From NCBI GenBank assembly GCA_024235395.1, contig JACKMK010000002.1, positions 806,001 through 870,000 of the forward strand: DNA of 64,000 nt. The letters are read 5' to 3'. Both the position numbers and the translations under genes were made by a program. The notes beneath the pieces are model-generated. The model was not told the DNA's origin. It was given only the letters and a program-made list of their open reading frames with translations, and ran no database searches. This DNA comes from Chromatiaceae bacterium. GTDB lineage: Bacteria; Pseudomonadota; Gammaproteobacteria; Chromatiales; Chromatiaceae. Positions within the stretch are counted from its first letter, which is position 1. The number at the start of each line of letters is the position of its first letter. Positions 24,196 to 33,037 of the stretch are shown in pieces.

Positions 24196-25676
24196 CCTCC
24201 ACCTCCCAGCAACGCGGTGGCGGCGCGCGTCGCGACGCCGGCGCTGACTTCGGTAAAGATGCCGAAGTAGAAGTTGGTCGCGACCAGGAACCAGATCGGC
24301 AACAGCATCGACAACGGCGCCTCGCGGACCGGCGGCGCCTCGGCGGCCGGTTCGCCGAAGTAGGCCGCTTCGATCAGTTTCCAGACATACACCAGCGCGA
24401 GCAGAGTGCCGGCGAGGATCAGGAGGGCCACGGGCCACAGTCCCTGCTCCATCGTCGCCAGCACCAGATACCATTTGCTGACGAAACCGACGCTTGGCGG
24501 GATGCCGATCAGACTGAAGCCGCCGAGCACGACAGCCGCCATGGTCCACGGCATGCGGCGGCCGAGGCCGGCGAAATCGCCCAAGGTGACGCGGCCGATG
24601 CGATACACGATCGCGCCCAGGGCGAGGAACAATGCGCCTTTCATCAGGGCATGGTTGAACAGGTGCAGGATCGCGGCGCTCACGCCGAGCGTCGATGTGA
24701 GGCCGATGCCCAGCACCATGTAGCCGATCTGCGCGACGCTGGAATACGCGAACATGCGCCGGATGTCGTCCTGGTAGACCGCGACCAGCGATGCCGAGAA
24801 TATCCCGATCATCCCGAGCACCATCAGGATGTCGTCGAACGGCATGCGCTGCAGGGCGAATTCGGCGCCGAACACCTCCAGCATGAAGCGCAACAACGCA
24901 TAGACCGCGACCTTCGTTGCGGTGCCTGCGAGCAATGCGCTGACCGTCGAGGGTGCATGGGCATAGGCATTCGGCAGCCACAGGTGCAAAGGAAACAACG
25001 CCAACTTCAGCCCCAGACCGACGGTGAGAAAAGCGAAGCCCGCACGTACGGTGCGCGTATCGGTCACCGATGGCAGTCGTTCGGCAAGATCCAGCATGTT
25101 CAGGGTGCCGGTCATCATGTACAGCAGGCCGATACCGATCAGGATGAAGGTCGCACCGATGGTACCCATCACCAGATACTGGAATGCGGCGCTCAGGGCG
25201 CGGCGGTCGCGCCCCATGCTGATGGCCGCGTACGAAGCGAGCGACGAGATCTCGAGAAACACGAACAGGTTGAAGGCGTCGCCGGTGACCGTGATGCCCG
25301 CCAGTCCCGCGACCACCAGCAGCAGTGTCGCGTAGAACCGTGCGATGAGTCGCTCTGCGATCTCCGACTGCACACTCTCGCGCGCGAAGGTCATGACCAG
25401 CGCGGCGATCGCCGTCACGACCAACAGGACATAGGCGCCGAGCAGATCGACGTGATATTCGATCCCCCAAGGGGGTGCCCAGCCACTCAGGTGGTAGCTG
25501 ACGGGACCTCCATCGACCACCTGGACCAACAGCGCCACGGCGGCGATGAACCCGAGCCAGGTGGAGACGAGTGCGACAAGCCATGCCGGCCCGGGGCGGT
25601 CGATCAGGACGCACAATGGCGCGCCCAGCAGCGGCAGGACCACCGCGAGCACCGGCAGGTGGTCTATGAGGGTCAA
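24192..25676 (-). CDS. mrpD: Mrp-type antiporter subunit D homologue (first copy)
   Basis: This 494-residue polytopic membrane protein belongs to the MrpD/ND2-like family. The pumping residues are present as Glu in VFLEISSLASY, Lys in GLKLALFPLHLWLP, Lys in TATKVAVYALL and Lys in GFVSKWYLV. Mrp antiporters exchange Na+ for H+ and support pH, salt and bile tolerance, or move protons coupled to other modules. The ATG overlaps the mrpC stop by 4 bp and the next gene starts inside the stop codon, so translation is coupled. Confidence 0.88.
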   Translation of the reverse strand: MTLIDHLPVLAVVLPLLGAPLCVLIDRPGPAWLVALVSTWLGFIAAVALLVQVVDGGPVSYHLSGWAPPWGIEYHVDLLGAYVLLVVTAIAALVMTFARESVQSEIAERLIARFYATLLLVVAGLAGITVTGDAFNLFVFLEISSLASYAAISMGRDRRALSAAFQYLVMGTIGATFILIGIGLLYMMTGTLNMLDLAERLPSVTDTRTVRAGFAFLTVGLGLKLALFPLHLWLPNAYAHAPSTVSALLAGTATKVAVYALLRFMLEVFGAEFALQRMPFDDILMVLGMIGIFSASLVAVYQDDIRRMFAYSSVAQIGYMVLGIGLTSTLGVSAAILHLFNHALMKGALFLALGAIVYRIGRVTLGDFAGLGRRMPWTMAAVVLGGFSLIGIPPSVGFVSKWYLVLATMEQGLWPVALLILAGTLLALVYVWKLIEAAYFGEPAAEAPPVREAPLSMLLPIWFLVATNFYFGIFTEVSAGVATRAATALLGGGG

Positions 25677-26080
25677 GTCTCCGACTCCGCGGATCCGTCA
25701 TTGGGACGTGCGCCCGGTGCGTCCGCAGATTCGGCATCGCGGGCCTGGATCTCGTCTTCCTCGACGCTGCCGTAGGCCTCCTGGATACGCACTATCAATG
25801 CCAGGCCCACCGCAGTCGTGGCGACCCCGACCACGATCGCAGTGAGGATCAGCACGTGCGGAAGCGGGTTCGAATAGTCGCCAAGCCCCGCAATGAAGAT
25901 CGGCGCATTGCCGTCGGCCACCTTGCCGATCGAGATATACAGGATGAACACCGAGGTCTGGAACAGCGCCAGGCCGATGATCTTCTTGACCAGATTGCCC
26001 TGTGAGATGACGACGTAGAATCCCGCCATCATCAGGAACACCACGATCCAGTAGTTGTACAGACCGGGCAGGCTACTCAT
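25673..26080 (-). CDS. mrpC: Mrp antiporter subunit C (NuoK-like)
   Basis: This 135-residue protein has three membrane helices and the NuoK/MrpC pattern, including GNLVKKIIGLALFQTSV and PLPHVLILTAIVVGVATTA. The C-terminal about 30 residues are acidic and polar and lie outside the membrane. It is coupled by 4-bp overlaps to the fused MrpA'/B gene upstream and the first mrpD gene downstream. Confidence 0.9.
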   Translation of the reverse strand: MSSLPGLYNYWIVVFLMMAGFYVVISQGNLVKKIIGLALFQTSVFILYISIGKVADGNAPIFIAGLGDYSNPLPHVLILTAIVVGVATTAVGLALIVRIQEAYGSVEEDEIQARDAESADAPGARPNDGSAESET

Positions 26081-27039
26081 GGAATCCGTCTCCGTCCGGC
26101 GAGCGCGTAGAACACGGCCATCACCACCGAGAAGACGGTGATCCCGACACCCAGTTCGACCAACATCACGCCGAGGTGCTGGCCGTCGACCGGGTCTGCC
26201 GCGAGGGCGCTGTAGTCGAGAAAGGCATACCCGCGCAGCATCGCGAACAGGCCGACCGCGGCATAGATCAACACACCCAGCGCCGCCAGTCGGTGCAGCC
26301 AGCGCGGAGGGACCACCAGGCGGGCGTCACCGTCACCGAAAACCAGGTCGTACAGGATGAAACCGGTTGCGAGGATCACGCCGGCCTGAAAGCCGCCCCC
26401 GGCACCGAAATCGCCGTGAAACTGGACGTAGAGCGCAAACAACAGGATCAGCGGCAGCAGCATCTTGACCACCACGCGCAGCACCAGGTGTTCGCCGATC
26501 GCCGAACTGCCGGGACGCGTACCCGGTCCGTCCTGGATACCGAGCAACAGCAGGACGCCCAGGCCGGCGGTGAAGATCACGAATGTCTCGCCCAATGTGT
26601 CATAGCCGCGATAACTGGCGAGCACCGCCGTCACGATGTTCGGCATTCCTACCTCGGTCGGCCCCTGCTGGATGTAGCGAGGTGCGACGTGCACATGTGC
26701 CGGGGCTGTCGGGTCCCCGAGCAGTGGCGCATCGAGCGTCGCGTAGACCAGCGCCGCACCGGTTACCGTGACCACCATCAGCGGCAGCAACGGGCTGTGC
26801 CTCGGGCGTTTTTCCCAGCGGGTGGTCAGGCGCAGGCTGGACAACAGCAGTACCGTGGTCACGCCGGCACCGACCGCGGCCTCGGTGAACGCCACGTCGA
26901 CTGCATCCAGGTCCATGAACAACGCGGCCGTCATGAAACTGTAGACACCGAACAGCATCGCGACCGCGAACAGGTCACGCTGGCGGATCGCGGCCACGGC
27001 GATCAGCACCAGGAAACCCAGCACGAAGACGTCGATCAA
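26077..27039 (-). CDS. mrpB: Fused MrpA C-terminal domain (DUF4040/MbhE-like) and MrpB subunit
   Basis: The N-terminal part (about residues 1-80) has three helices of the DUF4040/MrpA-C type (FTEAAVGAGVTTVLLLSSLR). It is followed by an MbhE-like linker with a helix (TLGETFVIFTAG). From about residue 190 comes a MrpB domain with the HGDFGAGGGFQAG motif. The start is uncertain: a TTG at 27039 makes a 4-base overlap (TTGA) with mrpG, like other junctions in this operon, and gives 320 residues. No N-terminal ND5-like MrpA core is attached, so the large MrpA subunit is split away or absent. Confidence 0.8.
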   Translation of the reverse strand: MIDVFVLGFLVLIAVAAIRQRDLFAVAMLFGVYSFMTAALFMDLDAVDVAFTEAAVGAGVTTVLLLSSLRLTTRWEKRPRHSPLLPLMVVTVTGAALVYATLDAPLLGDPTAPAHVHVAPRYIQQGPTEVGMPNIVTAVLASYRGYDTLGETFVIFTAGLGVLLLLGIQDGPGTRPGSSAIGEHLVLRVVVKMLLPLILLFALYVQFHGDFGAGGGFQAGVILATGFILYDLVFGDGDARLVVPPRWLHRLAALGVLIYAAVGLFAMLRGYAFLDYSALAADPVDGQHLGVMLVELGVGITVFSVVMAVFYALAGRRRIP

Positions 27040-27380
27040 CCCTTCGATGACCGATCCTCCTCCGCCGGGTCGGTGTCGTGGATCACCAACGGCTTGTGGT
27101 CGCCGTGCAGGGCCGCCTTGGCCATCGCATGGGTCGCGGTCGGGTTGGTGGCCAGGATGAGCAGAAGGATCAGGAAGACCTTGATCAGGTCGGCCGACCA
27201 GTCCATCTGCAGCATGAGTCCGCACAACAACAACGGTGTCGCGAGCGTCTCGGTCAGGCCGGCGGCGTGTACCCGGGCATAGAAGTCCGGCAGGCGCAGC
27301 AGTCCGACCCCACCGGTGAGACACAAAATGCCGCCGGTGAGAAAGCAGAGGCTGCTCAGCAGTTCCAACGGCGTGCTCAC
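27036..27380 (-). CDS. mrpG: Mrp antiporter subunit G
   Basis: The GTG at 27380 overlaps the mrpF stop by 4 bases (GTGA) and gives a 114-residue protein with three membrane helices. The MrpG hallmark GGVGLLRLPDFYARVHAAG follows the first helix. The C-terminal tail is polar. The frame extends upstream without conserved sequence, so the GTG is preferred. Confidence 0.9.
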   Translation of the reverse strand: MSTPLELLSSLCFLTGGILCLTGGVGLLRLPDFYARVHAAGLTETLATPLLLCGLMLQMDWSADLIKVFLILLLILATNPTATHAMAKAALHGDHKPLVIHDTDPAEEDRSSKG

Positions 27381-27661
27381 AGTTCGCCCCCGCGCCGCCG
27401 TTGCGGCGGGTCGTTGTCGCTGTATTCGAAGAATCGCATCACGGCGATCGTGCTGACGAAATTGACCATCGCATACAGCAGCGCGATGTCCAGATAGCTG
27501 TGCCACGACAGGGCATAGCCACCCAGCGCGATCAACAGCACGGTCTTGGTTCCAAACGCATTCGCGGCGAGCATCCGGTCGTAAGCGCTCGGCCCCTCGA
27601 ACGCACGGATCAGGGCAAGGATCATCGTGACCAGCACAGCGGCTATCGCGGCGCTCAGCAT
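27377..27661 (-). CDS. mrpF: Mrp antiporter subunit F
   Basis: This 94-residue protein has three membrane helices and the MrpF motif RAFEGPSAYDRMLAANAFGT, followed by DIALLYAMVNFVSTIA. It starts 4 bp after mrpE and overlaps mrpG by 4 bp. Confidence 0.92.
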   Translation of the reverse strand: MLSAAIAAVLVTMILALIRAFEGPSAYDRMLAANAFGTKTVLLIALGGYALSWHSYLDIALLYAMVNFVSTIAVMRFFEYSDNDPPQRRRGGEL

Positions 27662-27665
27662 CGGC

Positions 27666-28133
27666 TCATACCTTCAACCGCAGGATGCGCCGTTCCATCT
27701 CCCCGCAGCGGAGTTCGTCGATACCTTCTTTGTACAAGCTGTGCACCATGAAGTGGTCGTCGTTGACATCCGTGGTCAACGTACCGGGCGTCAGCGTGAT
27801 GGAGTTGGCGTAGAGGGTCTTCTCGAACGGTGTCGTGACGCGCGTGTCGAGTCGGGTCCAGGTCGGGTGGATCGGCATCCGTGGGTCCCAGATGCGGCGT
27901 GCGAGATCGATGTTGGACTTCACTACCATCCAGAACAACCATGGCAGGTACCCCAGAAGGCGGAGGTTCGGGTACAGGATGCTCGGGTCGTGATCGGTAG
28001 CATCCATGCGTCGCAGGAACCATACCGTCAGCAGTACCGAAAACAGACCGAGGGACAGCATGAACGCCGAGAACAGCCCGGACAGCAGCATCCAGAATCC
28101 GAAGAGCATGACGGTCGCGTAGAGGTAGCGCAT
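27666..28133 (-). CDS. mrpE: Mrp antiporter subunit E
   Basis: This 155-residue protein begins with two hydrophobic segments, then a soluble domain with NSITLTPGTLTTDV and FMVHSL, as in MrpE. It is the first gene of the operon, giving the order E-F-G-A'B-C-D-D-small-D. The start at 28133 is preferred because an earlier ATG (28175) adds a polar stretch before the first helix; neither has a strong ribosome-binding site. The operon promoter should lie between here and 28.43 kb. Confidence 0.88.
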   Translation of the reverse strand: MRYLYATVMLFGFWMLLSGLFSAFMLSLGLFSVLLTVWFLRRMDATDHDPSILYPNLRLLGYLPWLFWMVVKSNIDLARRIWDPRMPIHPTWTRLDTRVTTPFEKTLYANSITLTPGTLTTDVNDDHFMVHSLYKEGIDELRCGEMERRILRLKV

Positions 28134-28433
28134 ATTCGATCTGTCGTTGGTTCCCCGCCAAAACCTGACGGGCACGGGCTTACGGTTTCCCGTTCAAAGC
28201 TAGTCAATCACCGACGACCTGGCAATCCGAGGGGTGGCTTCCGCCATGTGGGCAGCATTGATTTTTTCGATCCAGACCCTTGTTCCGGGCCCCTTTCCCG
28301 GCGTCGTGCGGCGGTCGCCAACGGCCGGGACGCCGGCTTGGCGAAGCCGGCAATGCCCGTTATGCTGCCGGCAGACCGCGGCGCAAGTCGCGGCCGTGCG
28401 GCGTATCAGTCAATCCAGCATCAGGACCCGGAC
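28134..28433. other. Divergent intergenic region between mrpE and a small hypothetical gene
   Basis: About 300 bp separate the start of the Mrp-like operon (minus strand) from the next plus-strand gene. Promoters for both are expected here. I found only a weak sigma-70-like pair on the minus strand and no clear operator, riboswitch or terminator. Confidence 0.4.
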
Positions 28434-28781
28434 TTGATCGGACCAGTCAGCAACAAGACCCTGTCGGCCTGTGCGCGGCACGAACGTGCGATCGGAGCGC
28501 TGGGCAGCAGCAACGAGATCTTCTTCAATCTCGATGCGCGCCGTGTCTACTTCGACCGAAGCCTCGGTCATCTGTATTTCTGCGCCACCCAGGACGACCT
28601 GATCCCGGCGACATTGCGTGCGGTGTTTTCGGGCATGGGCAGCGGCATCGTCGTCGAACAGCTGCACCTCGACGAACATCGCTGTTTCAACGCGGCCCGG
28701 CGGGTCACCTTGAGCGCCGATCAGGCCGGTGCGGCACTGGTCGCATTGCGTCTGGCGGGGGTGAGGGCGACCATCGCCTGA
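28434..28781 (+). CDS. Hypothetical protein (115 aa), TTG start
   Basis: The TTG at 28434 is preceded by AGGA eight bases upstream. The product of about 115 residues is soluble, with a regular alpha/beta pattern: EIFFNLDARRVYFDRSLG, a helix DDLIPATLRAVFSGM, then VVEQLHLDEHRC. There is no signal peptide and no recognised motif. The frame is open for much longer upstream, but that part overlaps the opposite-strand mrpE and lacks protein character. It stands alone, convergent with the DUF364 gene. Function unknown. Confidence 0.6.
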   Translation: MIGPVSNKTLSACARHERAIGALGSSNEIFFNLDARRVYFDRSLGHLYFCATQDDLIPATLRAVFSGMGSGIVVEQLHLDEHRCFNAARRVTLSADQAGAALVALRLAGVRATIA

Positions 28782-28812
28782 GCCAACCGGGCCTGGATCT
28801 CGAATCGATGAT

Positions 28813-29655
28813 TCAATCCGGGCGTGCCCGCCGCAACAACGCGTCGATCCCCGGATAGTCCGGTGGTGTCACCTCGAACTTGCGGCCTGCGCCGCCCCAG
28901 GATTCGCCGGCGGCGAGTTGCGCCAACAGCTGCGTCCGGTCACCGAACTGAATGCCGCCGACCGAGGCGATGCCGCGCGCGAACAGCGGGTCCGGCGCGC
29001 CGCTGCCGCTTGGGCCGATCAGCTCGATGCGTACCCCACCGCCGAGTGTTGCGAGCAGTTCGTCAAGACTGTCGTTGACCAGGGTCGACGCGGTGCATAG
29101 CACCTGGCTGCAGGCGCGCAGGTCGGCGGCCACGGTGGTTGCGGTGATCCCTTCGCGTGCCGGAATGCGTTGGGGCACCCGTTCGAGCACCACGACCTCG
29201 GCCCCTTTGCCCAGCAGTCGGTCGACCAGAGGGCGGAAGTAGCCGACCATCCCGACCCGGTTACCCGCCGGCGGCCACTGTTGGGCTGCCGCGGCGGCGC
29301 GGTCCGGTGGTACATAATGCGCCCTGCGGTACAACGCTGCGCTCAGCGCATTGTAGGCACCAAGTGCCAGGGCGCGTTCCGGCAGCCCGCGCTCGGAGAA
29401 ACCCGTCAACAGCTCAGCTGTGTCCGCGCTGAACCGTGCCGGTTCCGGGTAGCGGGTCCGCAGCTGCTGCAGCATCCCACCCATGCTCACGTAGAACGGA
29501 CCGACGCTGCCGTCGGCGAGGAACACAAAGCCGAACTCGTCGCGGAAGTCCTCGTCGTCCACCGGCGTCGGCAGGTGCATGCCGGCGATCTGCGGATGCC
29601 CCAGATGGCGCGCGATACGTTCGCCGATGCGCTGGTAGTCGTCGTTGATCGACAT
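28813..29655 (-). CDS. DUF364 (Rossmann-like) domain protein
   Basis: The 280-residue protein has an N-terminal domain of the DUF4213 type (FGFVFLADGSVGPFYVSMGG) and then a Rossmann-like DUF364 domain. The latter shows NRVGMVGYFRPLVDRL near residue 140, TASTLVNDSLDELL, and LIGPSGSGAPDPLF. Proteins of this group are thought to bind or transfer metal chelates and are often found with metal uptake or metallo-cofactor genes. No such partner is next to it here. The ATG at 29655 follows AGCAGG. It lies downstream of the AddAB-like pair on no shared overlap. Confidence 0.75.
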   Translation of the reverse strand: MSINDDYQRIGERIARHLGHPQIAGMHLPTPVDDEDFRDEFGFVFLADGSVGPFYVSMGGMLQQLRTRYPEPARFSADTAELLTGFSERGLPERALALGAYNALSAALYRRAHYVPPDRAAAAAQQWPPAGNRVGMVGYFRPLVDRLLGKGAEVVVLERVPQRIPAREGITATTVAADLRACSQVLCTASTLVNDSLDELLATLGGGVRIELIGPSGSGAPDPLFARGIASVGGIQFGDRTQLLAQLAAGESWGGAGRKFEVTPPDYPGIDALLRRARPD

Positions 29656-29710
29656 CCTGCTGCCCCTCGTTCCCAGGCTGATAGGTTGTTTCAAGCACCG
29701 CGCGTCGGCG

Positions 29711-32700
29711 CTACTCCGGGTAGTTCCACACCCGCCAGTCGGCGAACAGTGGGAAGTACAGCGCGAGACGAATCGGACGTGGGTCGATCTCCCGCACGAT
29801 GCGCGCATAGTTCTCGAGTTGATCGCGGTAGCGCGCCTGCTCCTGGTCGAGGAAGGCCGCGCGATCGCCGGCCAGATGTTCGCCGGTTTTGTAATCGATG
29901 ATCCAGCGTACACCGTCATGATCGACGAAACTGCGGTCGATCACATAGTGCCGCGGATGGCCATCGAACATGGTCAGCGGCCACTCGCAGCGCGCCTCGG
30001 CGTGGTCATCGAGGATCCAGCGACCGGTCGGGTCGGCCAGTGTCTGCTGCAGTGCCCGCAGTGCCTTGTCCAGTGCGCGATCGAGTTCGGCGGGGGCGAC
30101 CCCGAGGTTCTGCAGGCCGCTGCGCAGGGTCGTGTCGAGTTCCTGTGCACGTTGCGTCGGCCAGTGTTCGATGCCCTCGGTCGCGATGCGCTGCAGCAGC
30201 CGGTGTACCAGGGTCCCGACATGCCGTGCGCTGTCGCCGGCCCAGTCGAACTCGATCGCCCCGGCGACCTCGCCGGCCGGTTGCGGCACTGCGGTCGGGG
30301 GTTCGCCTGGCGGCAGTCGTGCCTGCCAGTCCGCGGCGAGGCGCAGTTGTGCGTGCGGCGCGGTCGATACGCGCGGCGGCACAGATCCTCCGCCCGGCGC
30401 GAGCCCGGTGAACGCCGCACCGACCACCGGCCACAGGCGTTCGAGCAGCGAATCCGCCTGCGGTGCGCGCGGCTCGCCGTTCGCGTCGAACACGATATGC
30501 CCGAGCAGGTGCAGACGGCGCCTGGCACGCGTCGCGGCGACGTACAGCAGTCGGGTCGTCTCGAGGCGATCCTTGTCACGTTCGAGTTCGCGCAGGTAAG
30601 CCGAGATCGGTTCGTGATCGCTGCCGACCGCACGAATCGGCGCCATCAGCAACTGTGTCTGGCCATCTGCGGAAGGGCGCTCCAGCCAGTACAACAATTC
30701 ACTGTCGCGGCCGCGGGGACGGCGCCCGAGACCGGGCAGTATCACGCTGTCGAACTCGAGTCCCTTGGCCTTGTGCATCGTCATGAGCTGAACACGGCCG
30801 TCGGCGTGGCTGTCGGGCGCGGCGTACAGGCCGTCCAGGGCGCTCGCGAGGCGCGTGAAATCGACCAGTCCGCCGGCCTCGGCGCAGTCGTCGAGCAGAC
30901 GCAGGAAGGCCTGCGCGTCATCGGCCGCCGCATCGCCGGCGGCGGCAAGCCCGCCCAGGCGCAGCCAGATGCCCTCGATCCACTGGCGCAAGGGGCGCCG
31001 TCCGCGTGCCGGCAGCTGACCGTCGAGCAGGGCGATCAGGCGTTCCACACGTCGTCGGCCGTCGCTGCTGAGCGCAGTGCGCAGGCCCGGGTCGCGTAAG
31101 CGCGCCGGGATGCAGTGGTCGGGGTCGCCACCGATCGTCAGCAGATCCGGCAGGTCGAGGCCGAGCCAGGGTGTGCGCAGCACCACCGACCAGGCGAGGC
31201 GGTCTGCCGGATGCAACAAGGCGCGCGTCAGGTGGTAGAGATCCTGGACCACCGGGCGCTGGGCGAGCGGATCGACCTCGACCGCCTGGAAATCGATACC
31301 GGCGTCTTTCAGTGCGGCCGCGATCGCATGCAGGTGGCTGCGCGCGCGCGCCAGTACCGCGACCTCGCCGTCGGTCGTCTCGGTGAGCGCGGCGCGTACC
31401 AGATCGACCACGCAGCGCGCCTCGGCCTCGGTATCGGCACCCGCGAACGGGTGCACCTGGACCGCCCGCGCATCGCCGCCGTGGTCAAAGGCGACCGCCG
31501 GCGCATAGGGCACCGCACCGCGGCCCACGTCGGTCGCGGCCGGCATCACGTCCGGAAATCCGCGGTTGACCCAGTCGACGATCGCGCGGTTCGAGCGGAA
31601 GTTCACGCTCAGGGTCAACGGGGTCAGCGGCAGGCCGCCGATGCCCTGTTCACGTGCGGCCAGGTACAGGCCGACCTCCGCCTCGCGGAACCGGTAGATC
31701 GACTGCATCGGATCGCCGACCGCGAACAGGGTACGGCCGTCGCCGGGCATCCAGCCGGCCGTCAGGGTCTCGAGCAGCCGGTACTGGCTGCTCGAGGTGT
31801 CCTGGAACTCGTCGATCAACAGGTGGCGAACCCGGTAGTCGAGGCTCAGCGCCAGGTCGCTGGGTGCCTGCGGCGTGCCGAGCGCGCGCTGGGCACGCAT
31901 CTGTATCTCGGCGAAATCGACCTCGCCCTGTTCCCGGAAGACCAGCTGCAACTGCGCGCTGGCGTGCAGCAGTACCTGCAGCAGGCCGGTCAGCACGGCC
32001 TGCTGCCGCGCATCCGGACCGTGCAGCGGCAGAGTCCTCACCGCGGCCCACAGCGCGCGCTCGTCCGGCGCCTCGGCGAGCCGCGCGGTGAGTGTGGCGA
32101 TCTCGGCCTTGGCCTGTTGCCGCTGAGCCTTCGTGGCGCCGTCGATGCCTTTCTCGCTGGGTGCGGGGAAGCCTTGCCGGGCGTTCCAGCTCTTGCGCGG
32201 CGTCGCGTTTGCGGTCAACAGCAATTCGGTCAGGGCGCGCCACGCCGGCAGCGCCTCCCAGTCGGTGCCGAGCGCGCCGGGCGGAGGCTCGCCGAGCTGG
32301 TCGGCGGCCTGCGCCGCGATAGTCTGCAGACGGGTCAGCCAGTCGGGCGGGCAGGTCGATCGCAGGTGCGCGAGGTGATCGGTGACGGCCGCACCCAGGG
32401 CCTGCTCGATGGCACTGCCGTCGGGCGAGGCCAGCGCGTGCGCGAGCCACTGGTCGCGGCGGGCGAGCAGTGCGGTGAGCAGGTCCTCCAACTGCGCCTG
32501 GCGGTTGTCGAGATGCGTCAGCACCTGCGCGAGGTCGTCGCCGAGGTCGCGATCGTCGAGCATGCGCAGCGTCGCACGCGCGGCATCGCGGTAGTGCGTC
32601 GCCGCCTGTTCGGTCACCTTGGGTACCGCACCGAGCTCGCTGGTCAATGGCAACTGCCGGGCGAGCGACGCGGCCATCGAGTCGAACGTCTGGATGCGCA

Positions 32701-33037
32701 GGCGGTTGGGATTGGCCGCCAGCCGCCAGTCGCCGGCATGGTCGCGATCCAGCACGCGACGTGCCAGTTCCCAGGTCTGCCGGCGGTGTGGCTGGTCCGG
32801 CCGCGCGGACTGTGCGGCGTCGAGCGCCGCCAGCACGCGATTGCGCATCTCGGCGGCCGCTTTGCGCGTGAAGGTGATCGCATACACCTCTTCGGGATGG
32901 TCCACCTCGGCCAGCAGGCACAGGTATCGCTGGGTCAGCAGCTCGGTCTTCCCCGAGCCGGCCGGTGCCTGGACGATGAACGATGCAGCGGTATCGAGTG
33001 CCCGGGCACGCTGCGCGGCGTCGGCAACGTCATTCAT
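29711..33037 (-). CDS. addA: UvrD/Rep-family helicase-nuclease, AddA-like
   Basis: This protein of about 1108 residues combines a superfamily 1 helicase with a C-terminal RecB-type nuclease for processing double-strand ends before recombination. Walker A is APAGSGKTELLTQRY near residue 25. Helicase motif II is LLIDEFQDTSSSQYR, late motifs include LMTMHKAKGLEFDSVIL, and the nuclease motif is WIIDYKTGEHLAGD near the end. It overlaps the AddB-like gene by 8 bp, and the two probably form one enzyme in place of RecBCD. The start ATG at 33037 lies just before the ATP-binding region, as expected. Confidence 0.9.
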   Translation of the reverse strand: MNDVADAAQRARALDTAASFIVQAPAGSGKTELLTQRYLCLLAEVDHPEEVYAITFTRKAAAEMRNRVLAALDAAQSARPDQPHRRQTWELARRVLDRDHAGDWRLAANPNRLRIQTFDSMAASLARQLPLTSELGAVPKVTEQAATHYRDAARATLRMLDDRDLGDDLAQVLTHLDNRQAQLEDLLTALLARRDQWLAHALASPDGSAIEQALGAAVTDHLAHLRSTCPPDWLTRLQTIAAQAADQLGEPPPGALGTDWEALPAWRALTELLLTANATPRKSWNARQGFPAPSEKGIDGATKAQRQQAKAEIATLTARLAEAPDERALWAAVRTLPLHGPDARQQAVLTGLLQVLLHASAQLQLVFREQGEVDFAEIQMRAQRALGTPQAPSDLALSLDYRVRHLLIDEFQDTSSSQYRLLETLTAGWMPGDGRTLFAVGDPMQSIYRFREAEVGLYLAAREQGIGGLPLTPLTLSVNFRSNRAIVDWVNRGFPDVMPAATDVGRGAVPYAPAVAFDHGGDARAVQVHPFAGADTEAEARCVVDLVRAALTETTDGEVAVLARARSHLHAIAAALKDAGIDFQAVEVDPLAQRPVVQDLYHLTRALLHPADRLAWSVVLRTPWLGLDLPDLLTIGGDPDHCIPARLRDPGLRTALSSDGRRRVERLIALLDGQLPARGRRPLRQWIEGIWLRLGGLAAAGDAAADDAQAFLRLLDDCAEAGGLVDFTRLASALDGLYAAPDSHADGRVQLMTMHKAKGLEFDSVILPGLGRRPRGRDSELLYWLERPSADGQTQLLMAPIRAVGSDHEPISAYLRELERDKDRLETTRLLYVAATRARRRLHLLGHIVFDANGEPRAPQADSLLERLWPVVGAAFTGLAPGGGSVPPRVSTAPHAQLRLAADWQARLPPGEPPTAVPQPAGEVAGAIEFDWAGDSARHVGTLVHRLLQRIATEGIEHWPTQRAQELDTTLRSGLQNLGVAPAELDRALDKALRALQQTLADPTGRWILDDHAEARCEWPLTMFDGHPRHYVIDRSFVDHDGVRWIIDYKTGEHLAGDRAAFLDQEQARYRDQLENYARIVREIDPRPIRLALYFPLFADWRVWNYPE

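Noticed and set aside
24018..25775. Plus-strand open frame over the mrpD genes
   Set aside because: Its composition is highly polar and Gln/Arg/Asp-rich, opposite to a well-supported membrane protein gene.
29711..33037. Possible RecB of a RecBCD system
   Set aside because: No recC or recD is adjacent; the partner has a C-terminal nuclease with a cysteine cluster, which fits an AddAB-type pair better.
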